Positions 19,267 through 29,122 of a DNA stretch of 64,000 nucleotides are shown here, one piece after another. Below the pieces are notes generated by a model. That model was not told where the DNA came from and made no database searches. It saw only the letters and a program-made list of their open reading frames with translations. Positions within the stretch are counted from its first letter, which is position 1, and every line of letters begins with the position of its first letter. The translations under genes and the position numbers were made by a program. The DNA is taken from the NCBI RefSeq assembly GCF_038502225.1, contig NW_027195236.1, positions 193,883 to 257,882 on the forward strand, given 5' to 3'. Origin of the DNA: Cherax quadricarinatus. Taxonomy: Eukaryota > Arthropoda > Malacostraca > Decapoda > Parastacidae.

Positions 19267-22218
19267 ATGATTACAAGCATTGATCCTGATACCAACCTCT
19301 TATTTAATGACTTAAATGATTCAAACAGTTACTGTAATTACTACACAGCAGAACAATCAAAGGCACTTCTCAGTGCCAACAACAACATAACTATCTTTAA
19401 CTACAATATCAGATCTTTAAGCAAGCATTATGATGACCTCCTAGCATTACTAAATTCCTTGCATGCCAATATGTCCATCATTACACTAACTGAAACCTGG
19501 CTAAAGCCTGATACTACAGATGTCTATGCCATTCCTGGTTACACAGCCATACACAACTGTAGGCCAGACCAACAAGGGGGTGGCACAGCTATATACTACT
19601 CAGACCAACTAGAATGTATCACTAATACTTGCACAAGGGATGAACATGGGGAATATATAATAGCTAAATTCAAATCCAAATACCTACAAAAACCTCTCAC
19701 AGTGATAAACATCTACAGAATTCCACAATCAAACATTAGCCAATTTAGTCAAAACCTAGGAAGTATGATAACTGATGCACGCATGAACAAAGATCACTTA
19801 CTACTCTCAGGTGACTTCAATATAAATCTCCTGCAAGACCAGGACCCACACGTTACTGAATTCACAAACACAATGAGTAACTGCATGTTGCTACCAACAG
19901 TAACAAAACCTACAAGAGTTACAGAGACTAGTGTTTCCCTACTTGACCACATCTGGACCAACACCATATCCCCTTTAAAATCAGGCATAATTACAGATAA
20001 TACCACAGACCACTACCCTACTTTCCTCATAACAACTCTTGGTAAAATACCCCAAGACACTACTAAAGTCACCTTCAGACTTCACAATGAGGCAGCCATT
20101 AATAACTTCACAACAGCAGTAACAAACATTGACTGGCACACTGAGCTAGAAATCTATACAGATATTGACGAATGTATTAATAATTTTCTAAAAAAGACCC
20201 AATACCTTTATAACAAGCACTGCCCTAAAAAAACTAAACAGATGACAGCTAAGAGACTGAACAGTCCCTGGCTAACACCCAGCATTCTCAAATCCATAAA
20301 TACAAAACACCGATATGAAAAACAGTACAGAATGGGTCACATAACCAGAGACCAAACAAAACGTTACTCGTCAATCCTAACCAGCCTGATAAGAAGGGCA
20401 AAAAAATTGTATTATGAGAACAGATTATCCAACTTACGAGGTGATATAAAAAAGACCTGGAAGACCCTATCAGAAATTCTGGGAACAAAAAAGATATCAC
20501 GACATAGCGAAATAAAATTAGCAAAATCAGATGAACCCCAACTCCCACCAACAGAAACAGCAAACAGACTCAATGATTTCTTCTCCACTATAGGTCAAAA
20601 CCTTGCCAATAATATCCCAAGCTCAGATACCCCACCAAATGACTACCTCACTGGCAACTACCCGAACACACTGTTCCTAGCTCCGACTAACCCATACGAA
20701 GTCTCCCTTATTATCAACGCACTAAAAAACAAGGCAGGAGATTTAAATACCTTACCACCCTTTATATACAAAAAAGTGTCACAAGTACTATCACCAATCA
20801 TTGCAACACTCTTTAACAAATCCATTGAATCCTCCACCTTCCCTACAGTTCTCAAAATAGCAAGGGTCACCCCGATCCATAAAGGAGGAGACCAAACAGA
20901 GTTGAATAACTATAGGCCAATATCCAATTTACACCCTCTCTCAAAAATCTTCGAAAAATTAATTCATAAACGAATCTACTCCTACCTCATCTCCCATAAC
21001 ATTCTCAACCCCTGCCAATTTGGATTCAGGCCTAATAAAAATACTAATGATGCTATTATACACATGCTAGAACATATATACACTGCAATAGAGAAAAAAG
21101 AAGTCCCACTGGGGATCTTCATTGACTTACGTAAAGCTTTTGATACAGTTGACCATGACTTGCTCCACGTAAAATTGTCACACTATGGTATAAGAGGGCA
21201 CTCCCTCAACTACCTCAAGTCTTACCTCAGCAACAGAAGCCAATATGTGTACGCAAATGGGGCAAGCTCTTCCGCACAACCAATTACAGTTGGTGTCCCA
21301 CAGGGAAGTGTCCTTGGCCCTCTTCTCTTTCTCCTATACATAAATGACCTACCAAATGCTTCGCAATTACTCAAACCCACACTTTTTGCAGATGACACCA
21401 CATACGTCTTCTCTCACCCGAGCCCAGTCACGCTAGCCAATACTGTAAACACCGAATTACAGAAAATATCTACCTGGATGAGGACTAACAAACTTACACT
21501 AAACATTGACAAAACCTACTTCATTCAGTTTGGTAGCAGAGCTACAGATGTCCCTCTTAACATAACGATAAACGGATCACCTATCACAAAGCTAACAGAG
21601 GGAAAATTCTTAGGAATCCACCTCGATAATAGACTCAAATTTCATACACATATACAACAAATTTCTAAGAAAATTTCCAAGACTGTAGGCATACTATCGA
21701 AGATACGGTACTATGTTCCACAGTCAGCCCTCCTGGCCCTTTATCACTCTCTTATTTACCCCTATCTCACCTATGGAATTTGTGCATGGGGCTCAACAAC
21801 AACTAACCATCTCAGACCACTAATTACCCAACAAAAGGCTGCAGTTAGAATGATAACAAATTCTCACTACAGGCAGCACACTCCACCAATATTCAAAACA
21901 CTCAACCTACTCACCATACAAAACATCCATACTTATTATTGCACTTATTACATACATAGAACACTTAACTCTGATATTAACCCTCCCCTCAAACATCTTG
22001 CCAACCTCAACAGAACACATGACCATAATACAAGGCACAGATCACTCTTTGATGTTCCTCGTGTCCATCTCACGCTATGCAAAAACTCAATGCACATAAA
22101 AGGCCCTAAAATCTGGAATTCATTACCTGTAAATATAAAAGAAACACTACCTGTTTATAAATTCAAGTCTCTTCTCAAAGATCACTTACTCACTCAAAAC
22201 CAAATAAATACTGAATAA
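19267..22218 (+). CDS. Non-LTR retrotransposon endonuclease/reverse transcriptase, intact
   Basis: The protein nicks chromosomal DNA and copies the element RNA at the nick. I start at the first ATG (19267); an open frame reaches back to 19177 without one. The 983-residue product has an APE-type endonuclease at about residues 40-255: YNIRS (N47 region), TETW (E76), SGDFNIN (D183, N185), LDHIW (D227) and DHYP (D248, H249). The reverse transcriptase spans roughly 530-800: RPISNL, FIDLRKAFD with D620, VPQGSVLGPLLF, and LFADD with D709 and D710. The conserved C-terminal segment has YGICAWGS and WNSLPVN. All catalytic residues I know to look for are present, with no internal stop, so the copy may encode an active enzyme. 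No RNase H domain or upstream ORF1 is seen. Clade is CR1/Jockey group by motif style; I cannot resolve it further without a tree. Confidence 0.93.
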   Translation: MITSIDPDTNLLFNDLNDSNSYCNYYTAEQSKALLSANNNITIFNYNIRSLSKHYDDLLALLNSLHANMSIITLTETWLKPDTTDVYAIPGYTAIHNCRPDQQGGGTAIYYSDQLECITNTCTRDEHGEYIIAKFKSKYLQKPLTVINIYRIPQSNISQFSQNLGSMITDARMNKDHLLLSGDFNINLLQDQDPHVTEFTNTMSNCMLLPTVTKPTRVTETSVSLLDHIWTNTISPLKSGIITDNTTDHYPTFLITTLGKIPQDTTKVTFRLHNEAAINNFTTAVTNIDWHTELEIYTDIDECINNFLKKTQYLYNKHCPKKTKQMTAKRLNSPWLTPSILKSINTKHRYEKQYRMGHITRDQTKRYSSILTSLIRRAKKLYYENRLSNLRGDIKKTWKTLSEILGTKKISRHSEIKLAKSDEPQLPPTETANRLNDFFSTIGQNLANNIPSSDTPPNDYLTGNYPNTLFLAPTNPYEVSLIINALKNKAGDLNTLPPFIYKKVSQVLSPIIATLFNKSIESSTFPTVLKIARVTPIHKGGDQTELNNYRPISNLHPLSKIFEKLIHKRIYSYLISHNILNPCQFGFRPNKNTNDAIIHMLEHIYTAIEKKEVPLGIFIDLRKAFDTVDHDLLHVKLSHYGIRGHSLNYLKSYLSNRSQYVYANGASSSAQPITVGVPQGSVLGPLLFLLYINDLPNASQLLKPTLFADDTTYVFSHPSPVTLANTVNTELQKISTWMRTNKLTLNIDKTYFIQFGSRATDVPLNITINGSPITKLTEGKFLGIHLDNRLKFHTHIQQISKKISKTVGILSKIRYYVPQSALLALYHSLIYPYLTYGICAWGSTTTNHLRPLITQQKAAVRMITNSHYRQHTPPIFKTLNLLTIQNIHTYYCTYYIHRTLNSDINPPLKHLANLNRTHDHNTRHRSLFDVPRVHLTLCKNSMHIKGPKIWNSLPVNIKETLPVYKFKSLLKDHLLTQNQINTE

Positions 22219-22523
22219 CTGAACCATATAAATTGTATATCCTAAATGTTACTCACAATTATATCACACAAATGTTAAACCTAACTTTGTTATTTTTTTT
22301 AAATACACTACCTAACAGAATACTCCATTCTACTGAATGTACAACAATGCATGCAACCATATGACCTGTCTTTGTAATACTCATTTGTATTTTATAGTTA
22401 TCTGTTTACAATAATGTCTTATCACTGATTTCATCATTGCTTAGTTAATCTTAAGTTAATTTTAAGCCAGCCCGTAATGCTATGCATATAAGTGGCCTTG
22501 GCATGCTGCTCTCTAAATAAATA

Positions 22524-23270
22524 CCGGGATGTTGATCTCGGGAAAGACTACGTACACCCGGCTCACCACCCCCATCACCACTCCGCTCTCTCTTAATATC
22601 ACAATTTTGTTTGAATATAATTATGGAGTGTACACATATAGCGCCATCATTGACCCAGATGACAACACTCATCTTGTCATGTGTTGACACAGAAGTTATT
22701 GTGTAGTTTGCAGCAGTTATCAGAAACATCGTCCCTGTGTCTCCCTGCTGCCGCTACACGCGCGTCACACCTGTCATCATGATGGCCAACCTTCCCTCCA
22801 TGACCATCCATGACCCTACCTCAATCTTACCATACATTTATTTAAAACTTTGTTTAGTTAGTGCCATCAGTACATAACCCTGGGTGAGCAGAAATGTATA
22901 CGCAAATCCTCCTGCTCCCGGTGCCCCTATTCACCTAGCTATGTATAGATAGCTAGGTGAAGGTCACTATACACCTGCTGCTCTTCACCTAACAGTACAC
23001 ATCCACTATTTAACACTTAGTCTGGTGCTGTAGATCACATCCCGGGTAAGATGATCTAAACACCGTAGTAGAAATAAGCTATGAAGGTTATTAAACCGAA
23101 GGAAGTCTACCTCTAGGACATGTATATCACAGGATAAAATAACGATGTGTACGATGGTATCTCTGACCTTTGTTATTGTTGTTCAGAAACTCAACAAAGA
23201 ACTTAAAGCAAATTATAAAGAAAAAAAAAGTGATTCCACGAAATCGAGTGAAATAATATATTTTGATATT
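22524..23270. other. No gene; contains one perfect 13-bp inverted repeat
   Basis: TTCACCTAGCTAT at 22930-22942 pairs perfectly with ATAGCTAGGTGAA at 22949-22961 around a 6-base loop. The TTCACCTAGC word is also part of the SINE body found near 26031, so this may be a rearranged SINE scrap. Nothing else is recognised. Confidence 0.6.
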
Positions 23271-23276
23271 ATAATA

Positions 23277-23341
<65 letters not shown>

Positions 23342-23342
23342 C
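23271..23342. repeat. (AAT)n microsatellite
   Basis: About 70 bases of nearly pure TAA/AAT units, directly abutting the decapod repeat that follows. Confidence 0.97.
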
Positions 23343-23512
23343 TTTATTTCTACAAGTACATGTACAAGGTATACAGTCCTAGCTGACAACAATGACATAC
23401 TACTATATAGAAAGTCCCTTGTTATGCTCCGCATGTCGGGCAAATTAGGTCAGTGTCCCAGGATGCAACCCACACCAGTCGACTAATACCCAGGTACCTA
23501 TTTTACTACTCA
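23343..23512 (-). repeat. Fragment of the SINE body, reverse orientation
   Basis: TCCCAGGATGCAACCCACAC and AGTCGACTAATACCCAGGTA near 23456-23497 are the reverse complement of the SINE body read at about 26050-26090 (GGTACCTGGGTGTTAATCGA). The (AAT)n run at its left edge is a likely tail. Confidence 0.65.
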
Positions 23513-23514
23513 CT

Positions 23515-25173
23515 CCAACCGAAACAGCAAACAGACTTAATGTTTTCTTCTCCACCGTAGGAAAAAATCTAGCAAACAAAATACCAAGCACAAACACCCG
23601 TCCATCAGACTATCTCATAGGAACCTACCCAAATACGCTGTTCCTAGCTCCAACCAACCCCACTGAAGTTATGCTCATCATAAACACCCTTAAAAACAAG
23701 GCAGGAGACATAAACAACTTGTTTGCTTTTATGTACAAAAAAGCTTCTCAAGTATTGTCACCAATTATTGCAACGCTCTTTAACAAATCCATTGAATCAT
23801 CTACCTTCCCAACAATCCTCATAATAGCGAAGGTCACTCTGATCCATAAAGAAGGTGACCAAGCTGACTTGAATAACTATAGACCAATATCTAACTTACC
23901 ACTGCTCTCTAAAATCTTTGAAAAATTAATTCATAGATGGATGTATTCCTACCTCGTTTCACACAACATATTAAACACTTGTCAGTTTGGATTCAGGAAT
24001 AATAAAAGCACAAATGACGCTATCATACACATGCTAGAACTAATATATACCGCACTTGAAAAGAAAGAAGTCCGGCTGGGCATTTTCATTGATTTACGTA
24101 AAGCTTTCGATACAGTCGACCATGAACTGCTGTACTCCAAATTAACGCACTATGGTATCAGAGGCCACTCCTTCAACTACCTAAAGTCATACCTTAGTAA
24201 CAGAACTCAATATGTGTATGCAAATGATGCAAACTCCTCCACCCAACCAATCACAGTAGGAGTCCCACAAGGAAGCGTCCTTGGACCACTCCTCTTTCTC
24301 ATCTACATCAATGATCTACTGAATGCATCACAGCTACTCAAACCCATATTATTTGCAGATGACACTACATATGTATTTTCCCACCCAAACACAGTCATAC
24401 TAGCAAACACAATCAATGCTGAATTACAGAAAATATCTGCCTGGATGATGACTAACAAACTTACCCTGAACACTGATAAAACCTATTTCATTCAGTTTGG
24501 AAACAAAGCTGCAAATGATCCAATTAACATTAAGCTAAATGGATCATCAGTCACAAGACTCACAGAGAGAAAATTCCTAGGTATCCACCTTGACAGTAGC
24601 CTTAAGTTCCGGACACACATACAACAAATCACCAAGAAAATCTCCAAGACTGTAGGCATACTATCAAAGATAAGGTACTACGTTCCACAATCAGCTCTCC
24701 TGGCACTGTACCATTCACTCATATACCCTTATCTTACATATGGAATTTGTGCATGGGTATCAACAACATCCAATCGCCTAAAACCCCCAATAACCCAGCA
24801 AAAGGCAGCAGTAAGAATGATAACAAATTCCCACTCCTGCCAGCACACTCCACCAATTTTCAAAAGTCTGAATCTGCTCACCATTAAGAACATCCATACT
24901 TATTCATGTGCCTACTACATACACAGAACAATACATGCAAATATAAACCCCCAACTCAAACTTCTCCTCACCAACCTAAACAGGACACATAACCACAACA
25001 CAAGACACAGATCTCTTTTTGATATACCTTGTGTCCATATCACACTGTGTAAAAACTCTATGCACATAAAGGGCCCCAAAATATGGAATTCATTACCAGA
25101 AGATATTGAAGTAACACAGTCTGAAAATCAATTTAAGACTCTTCTCAAAAGCCACTTAATCACCCTAGACTAA
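23515..25173 (+). pseudogene. Reverse transcriptase domain of truncated non-LTR element
   Basis: The frame is open for 552 codons from the truncation point to the stop at 25171-25173. The first internal ATG is at 23671. It keeps the linker before the RT, the RT core (FIDLRKAFD, VPQGSVLGPLLF, LFADD) and the C-terminal segment (YGICAWVS, WNSLPED), but the endonuclease is absent, so it could not nick a target on its own. Absence of stops or frameshifts despite clear divergence from the long copy suggests the source element was under coding constraint until recently, or that this insertion is young. Confidence 0.85.
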
Positions 25174-25574
25174 ATACTAAATACTCAGTACACATTTACT
25201 CACCTATGTACTCCCACATCATAACTGAAACAATCACATTGAACCTTTTATCCATTGTTGACAGGAATATAATTGAATCATTGTTTTTCACAAAAGCATT
25301 TTAGAATATAAATACGTATATCTTTGTATTATACAAATTTTGATTCATTTATAATTAATATTCTACCATACAACTATGAAATAATTACTTTCCTACTGTA
25401 CAACTATGATATACTACTCCTTATTATTAAGTAGAATGTAAACCAATAATGTTAAGTTGGCCCATAATGCCAAGGCATAATAGAGGCTCTCTTTGCATTG
25501 CAACCCACTACTGTATATACACAATCTCAATGTACTGTTTGCAGAGACATTAAATAAATAAATAAATAAATAAA
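23515..25574 (+). mobile_element. Second 5'-truncated CR1/Jockey-type element
   Basis: Homology to the copy at 18770-22523 starts abruptly at 23515 (PTETANRLN) and continues through the coding region and 3' UTR to an (AAAT)n tail at 25551-25574. Many substitutions separate the two, more than between the long copy and the 11393 fragment, so it belongs to an older insertion or another subfamily. Its left edge abuts the SINE fragment with no extra bases. Confidence 0.9.
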
Positions 25575-25613
25575 CATGGACAGTAAATGCCTTAAGGAAA
25601 CACGTTCTGTTTT

Positions 25614-25685
25614 CACCCGTACCAGGGATCGACCCCTGGAGCTCAGTGTGAGAGCTGAGTGCGCCAGCAATCAAGCTACGGGACA
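25614..25685 (-). repeat. tRNA-derived repeat head with near-complete cloverleaf
   Basis: On the minus strand: acceptor-like CCCGT pairs with ACGGG; an A-box-like TAGCTTGATTGCTGG lies at 25664-25678; CTCAG and CTGAG form an anticodon-type stem around an 8-base loop; CCAGGG and CCCTGG form the T stem around GTCGAT, with a B-box-like GGGTCGATCCC at 25625-25635. The loops are off by one from a true tRNA, so I read it as a tRNA-derived SINE head rather than a working tRNA gene. Confidence 0.65.
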
Positions 25686-25765
25686 AACACAGCATATATA
25701 GCGCAACCAGGACGTGTGGTCAGGTGTAGTATTAAAAAGCATAGACACGTATATAACTGAGGGAG

Positions 25766-25851
25766 AGGGTTACCTGGAGTATACCTGGAGAGAGTTCCGG
25801 GGGTCAACGCCCCCGCGGCCCGGTCTGTGACCAGGCCTCATGGCCCCTAAT
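25766..25851 (-). mobile_element. Short 3' end fragment of the second non-LTR family
   Basis: TACCTGGAGAGAGTTCCG, GGTCAACGCCCCCGCGG and CCCGGTCTGTGACCAGGCCT are the reverse complement of the 3' end of the element at 26600-28451 (read at 28385-28447). Only this 3' end of about 85 bases is present. Confidence 0.8.
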
Positions 25852-25918
25852 TTTGGGAGCCCAACTTCGTCCTAACTGACATCGGTTCAGGGAATCTGAC
25901 GGTGCTCCATCTCTGTGG

Positions 25919-26215
25919 GCTCACACCGGGTGGCCCGGTGGCTAAAGCTTCCGCTGCACACACGGAGGGCCTAGGTTCGATTCCCGGCGGGTGGAAACAT
26001 TTCGACGCGTTTCCTTACACCTGTTGTCCTGTTCACCTAGCAGCAAATAGGTACCTGGGTGTTAATCGACTGGTGTGGGTCGTATCCTGGGGGACAAGAT
26101 TGAGGACCCCAATGGAAATAAGTTAGACAGTCCTCGATGACGCACTGACTTTCTTGGGTTAACCTGGGTGGCTAACCCTCCGGGGTTAAAAATCCGAACG
26201 TAATCTTATCTTACT
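25919..26215 (+). mobile_element. tRNA-derived SINE, decapod type
   Basis: The head has an A-box-like TGGCCCGGTGGC (25931-25942) and a perfect B box GGTTCGATTCC (25974-25984), with TCCG/CGGA as a residual anticodon stem. The body runs GTTCACCTAGCAGCAAATAG, GGTACCTGGGTGTTAATCGA, then GGTTAACCTGGGTGGCTAAC to about 26215. This is an RNA polymerase III type internal promoter followed by a body found in pieces at 23450 and 26330. SINEs encode no protein and depend on a partner non-LTR enzyme; which one I cannot tell. Confidence 0.8.
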
Positions 26216-26599
26216 AGACGGTGACCTTTTTCGGCTCACACGTCGTACTTTATGACGATGACATTCGTGGGCGCATGCATCGTACCATGACGGTCTAACT
26301 AGGACGGACACATTGGTGCGCTCGTTCGGTAGGATGCAGAGCACTTATCCATTCCCCAGGATGCGACCCACAACAGTCGACTAACCACAAGGTACCTATT
26401 TACTGCTAGGTGACCGAGGTAATGGCTTTTGCCATTACCTCGGCAGTCGTGTACCTACAACTACACTCTAGGTTTGTTTTTTCTAGGATGGGATGAACTG
26501 TATGCTAGATGTCCCTCCTGTTTTTTTTTAAATTACGCCTGACCATACGTCCTGGATGCCCTGTATAAGTTGTAACTGTTTATTATTGTTCACTGTACT
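26216..26599. repeat. Inverted SINE body piece within otherwise unrecognised sequence
   Basis: CCCCAGGATGCGACCCACAA (about 26354-26373) followed by CAGTCGACTAACCACAAGGTACCTATTTAC is the reverse complement of the SINE body. It lies about 250 bases from the plus-strand SINE, giving a head-to-head arrangement. The rest of the interval holds nothing recognised. Confidence 0.65.
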
Positions 26600-28451
26600 T
26601 GATGAAGGTCACTCGTTCGTGGAACACTCTACCCCAGATGGGTCCTACACAGATGACAGCAAGGAAATGAGTGAGCTACACAAGTCCCAATATGACTCAG
26701 TTTTTAGCAAGCCGCTAACCAGACTGAGAGTCGAAGATCAAAATGAATTTTTTATGAGAGAGCCACAGAATTTGGTTAACACAAGCCTACCTGATGTTAT
26801 CCTGACGCCAAATGACTTCGAACAGGCGATAAATGACATGCCCATGCACTCTGTCCCAGGCCAGACTCATGTAACTCCGTGTTCATCAAGAACTGCAAGA
26901 AGCCCCTCTCACGAACTTTTACCATCCTATGGAGAGGGAGCATGGACACGGGGGTCGTCCCACAGTTACTAAAAAACAACAGACATAGCCCCACTCCACA
27001 AAGGGGACAGTAAAGCAATAGCAAAGAACTACACACCGATAGCACTAACATCCCATATCATAAAAATCTTTGAAAGGGTCCTAAGAAGCAAGATCGCCAC
27101 CCATCTAGATACCCATCAGTTACACAACCCAGGGCAACATGGGTTTAGAACAGGTCGCTCCTGTCTGTCTCAGCTACTGGATCACTACGACAAGGTCCTA
27201 GATGAACTAGAAGATAAAAAGAATGCAGATGTAATATATACAGACTTCGCCAAAGCCTTTGACAAGTGTGACCATGGCGTAATAGCGCACAAAATGCGTG
27301 CTAAAGGAATAACAGGAAAAGTCGGTCGATGGATGTATAATTTCCTCACAAACAGAACACAAAGAGTAGTAGTCAACAGAGTAAAGTCTGAGGTGGCTAC
27401 GGTGAAAAGCTCTGTTCCACAAGGCACAGTACTCGCTCCCATCTTGTTTCTCATCCTCATATCTGACATAGACAAGGATGTCAGCCACAGCACCGTGTCT
27501 TCCTTTGCAGATGACACCCGAATCTGCATGAGAGTGTCTTCCATTGCAGACACTGCAAGGCTCCAGGCGGACATCAACCAAATCTTTCAGTGGGCTGCAG
27601 AAAACAATTTGAAGTTCAACGATGAGAAATTTCAATTACTCAGATATGGTAAACATGAGGAAATTAAAACGTCATCAGAGTACAAAACAAATGCCTTCCA
27701 CAAAATAGAGCGAAGAACCAACGTCAAGGACCTGGGAGTGATCATGTCGGAGGATCTCACCTTTAAGGACAATAGCATTGTATCAATGTCATCTGCTAGA
27801 AAAATGACAGGATGGATAATGAGAACCTTCAAAACTAGGGATGCCAAGCCCATGATGACACTCTTCAGGTCGCTCGTTCTATCTAGGCTGGAATATTGCT
27901 GCACACTAACAGCACCTTTCAAGGCAGGTGAAATTGCTGACCTAGAAAATGTACAGAGAACCTTCACCTCAGTTACTGAGAGTGCTTCAAGTTCCTGAAC
28001 CTGTATTCCCTGGAACGCAGGAGGGAGAGATACATGATTATATACACCTGGAAAATCCTAGAGGGACTAGTACCGAACTTGCACACGAAAATCACTCACA
28101 ACGAAAGCAAAAGACTCGGCAGACGATGCAACATCCCCCCAATGAAAAGCAGGGGTGTCACTAGCACGTTAAGAGACCATACAATAAGTGTCAGGGGCCC
28201 GAGACTGTTCAACTGCCTCCCAGCATACATAAGGGGGATTACCAATAGACCCTTGGCTGTTTTCAAGCAGGCACTGGACAAGCATCTAAAGTCGGTACCT
28301 GACCAGCCGGGCTGTGGCTCGTACGTTGGATTGCATGCAGCCAGCAGTAACAGCCTGGATGATCAGGCTCTGATCCACCAGGAGGCCTGGTCACAGACCG
28401 GGTCGCGGGGGCGTTGACCCACGGAACTCTCTCCAGGTAAACTCCAGGTAA
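26600..28451 (+). pseudogene. Non-LTR retrotransposon reverse transcriptase, at least three frameshifts
   Basis: Coding similarity starts in the linker before the RT (DDSKEMSELHKSQYDSVFSKP at 26663-26725). Frame changes occur near 26875, near 26975 and near 27970. In frame pieces read LHKGDSKAIAKNY, YTDFAKAFDKCDHG (about 27239-27280), VPQGTVLAPILFL, SSFADDTRICMR (catalytic FADD kept), then CFKFLNLYSLERRRERYM and PRLFNCLPAYIRG to a stop at 28415-28417. The 3' end carries CTGGTCACAGACCGGGTCGC and CTCTCCAGGTAAACTCCAGG. The endonuclease is missing, so this is a 5'-truncated, decayed copy. It is clearly a different family from 19267-22218 although both belong to the CR1/Jockey type. Confidence 0.88.
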
Positions 28452-28625
28452 ATCCCAATGGAAATTAAAGGACCCGAATGGAAATAAGTCACTCTGTCTG
28501 ACTTTTTTGGGTTATCCCAGGTTCTCTACACATATACTGCTATGTATGATAATTCTATGTAACTGTATTTGTGTATACCTGAATAACCTTACTTACTACC
28601 ACTTGAAGAGTAAGACACATGTGCA

Positions 28626-29103
28626 ACAATTGAGAATCTTTATTGATAAAACGTATCGCCTACACAGTAGGCGTCTTCAGTCAAATACAAAGGCAGCAGT
28701 AGTAATGAAATAATGATGCAATCAGTCCATCAACCTTGGAGAAAAAGTATTTGGGGTGGTCACTCTTTCAGCCTGGAGGCTGAGGGACTGACCACCTCAA
28801 AGGCATCGACACAAGTGGGTGGGACCCAGTGCGTAACGTCTTCCAGATCCTCCACATCATTTTCGACATATTTAAGACACCATTCTCATGGTTCAGCTTC
28901 GTATTGTTCCAGACCATGAAGCTGAACTCTTCTCCAGGCTCAGGGACTGACCACCTCAAACTATTTTCCAAGGTTGATAGACTGATTACGGCATCTTTAC
29001 CTCGTCATTTCTGCTGCCTTCAATCTATTCTGTGTATCTGACTGAAGAAGCTTCCGCGAAGGTGAAACGTTTCAACAGTAATGATACCCAACAGATGTTT
29101 TGC
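28626..29103. mobile_element. Imperfect fold-back element of about 475 bp
   Basis: The left arm (about 28626-28790) and right arm (about 28925-29103) are diverged inverted copies. ATCAGTCCATCAACCTTGG on the left matches the complement of CCAAGGTTGATAGACTGAT on the right, and GTCTTCAGTCAAATAC on the left matches the complement of GTATCTGACTGAAGAAG on the right. Both arms carry the ACGTTT/AAACGT core next to a small hairpin (GCCTACACAGTAGGC left, CTTCCGCGAAGG right). No coding frame. I infer a MITE-like or fold-back non-autonomous element. The 25-bp array begins about 20 bases after it. Confidence 0.7.
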
Positions 29104-29122
29104 TCAACATTATACCTTGAAT

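Larger units (their letters stand above)
18770..22523 (+). mobile_element. Long CR1/Jockey-type non-LTR retrotransposon copy
   Basis: The unit comprises an AT-rich 5' region with repeated modules (about 18770-19200), one long open frame (19267-22218) and a 3' UTR ending in a short (AAAT)n tail at about 22511-22523. The 5' boundary is uncertain. No ORF1 (gag-like protein) is visible upstream, so either this family has one ORF or the copy lost its 5' part. Relative to the fragment at 11393-12240 the 3' UTR is missing about 35 bases just before the tail. Confidence 0.8.
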
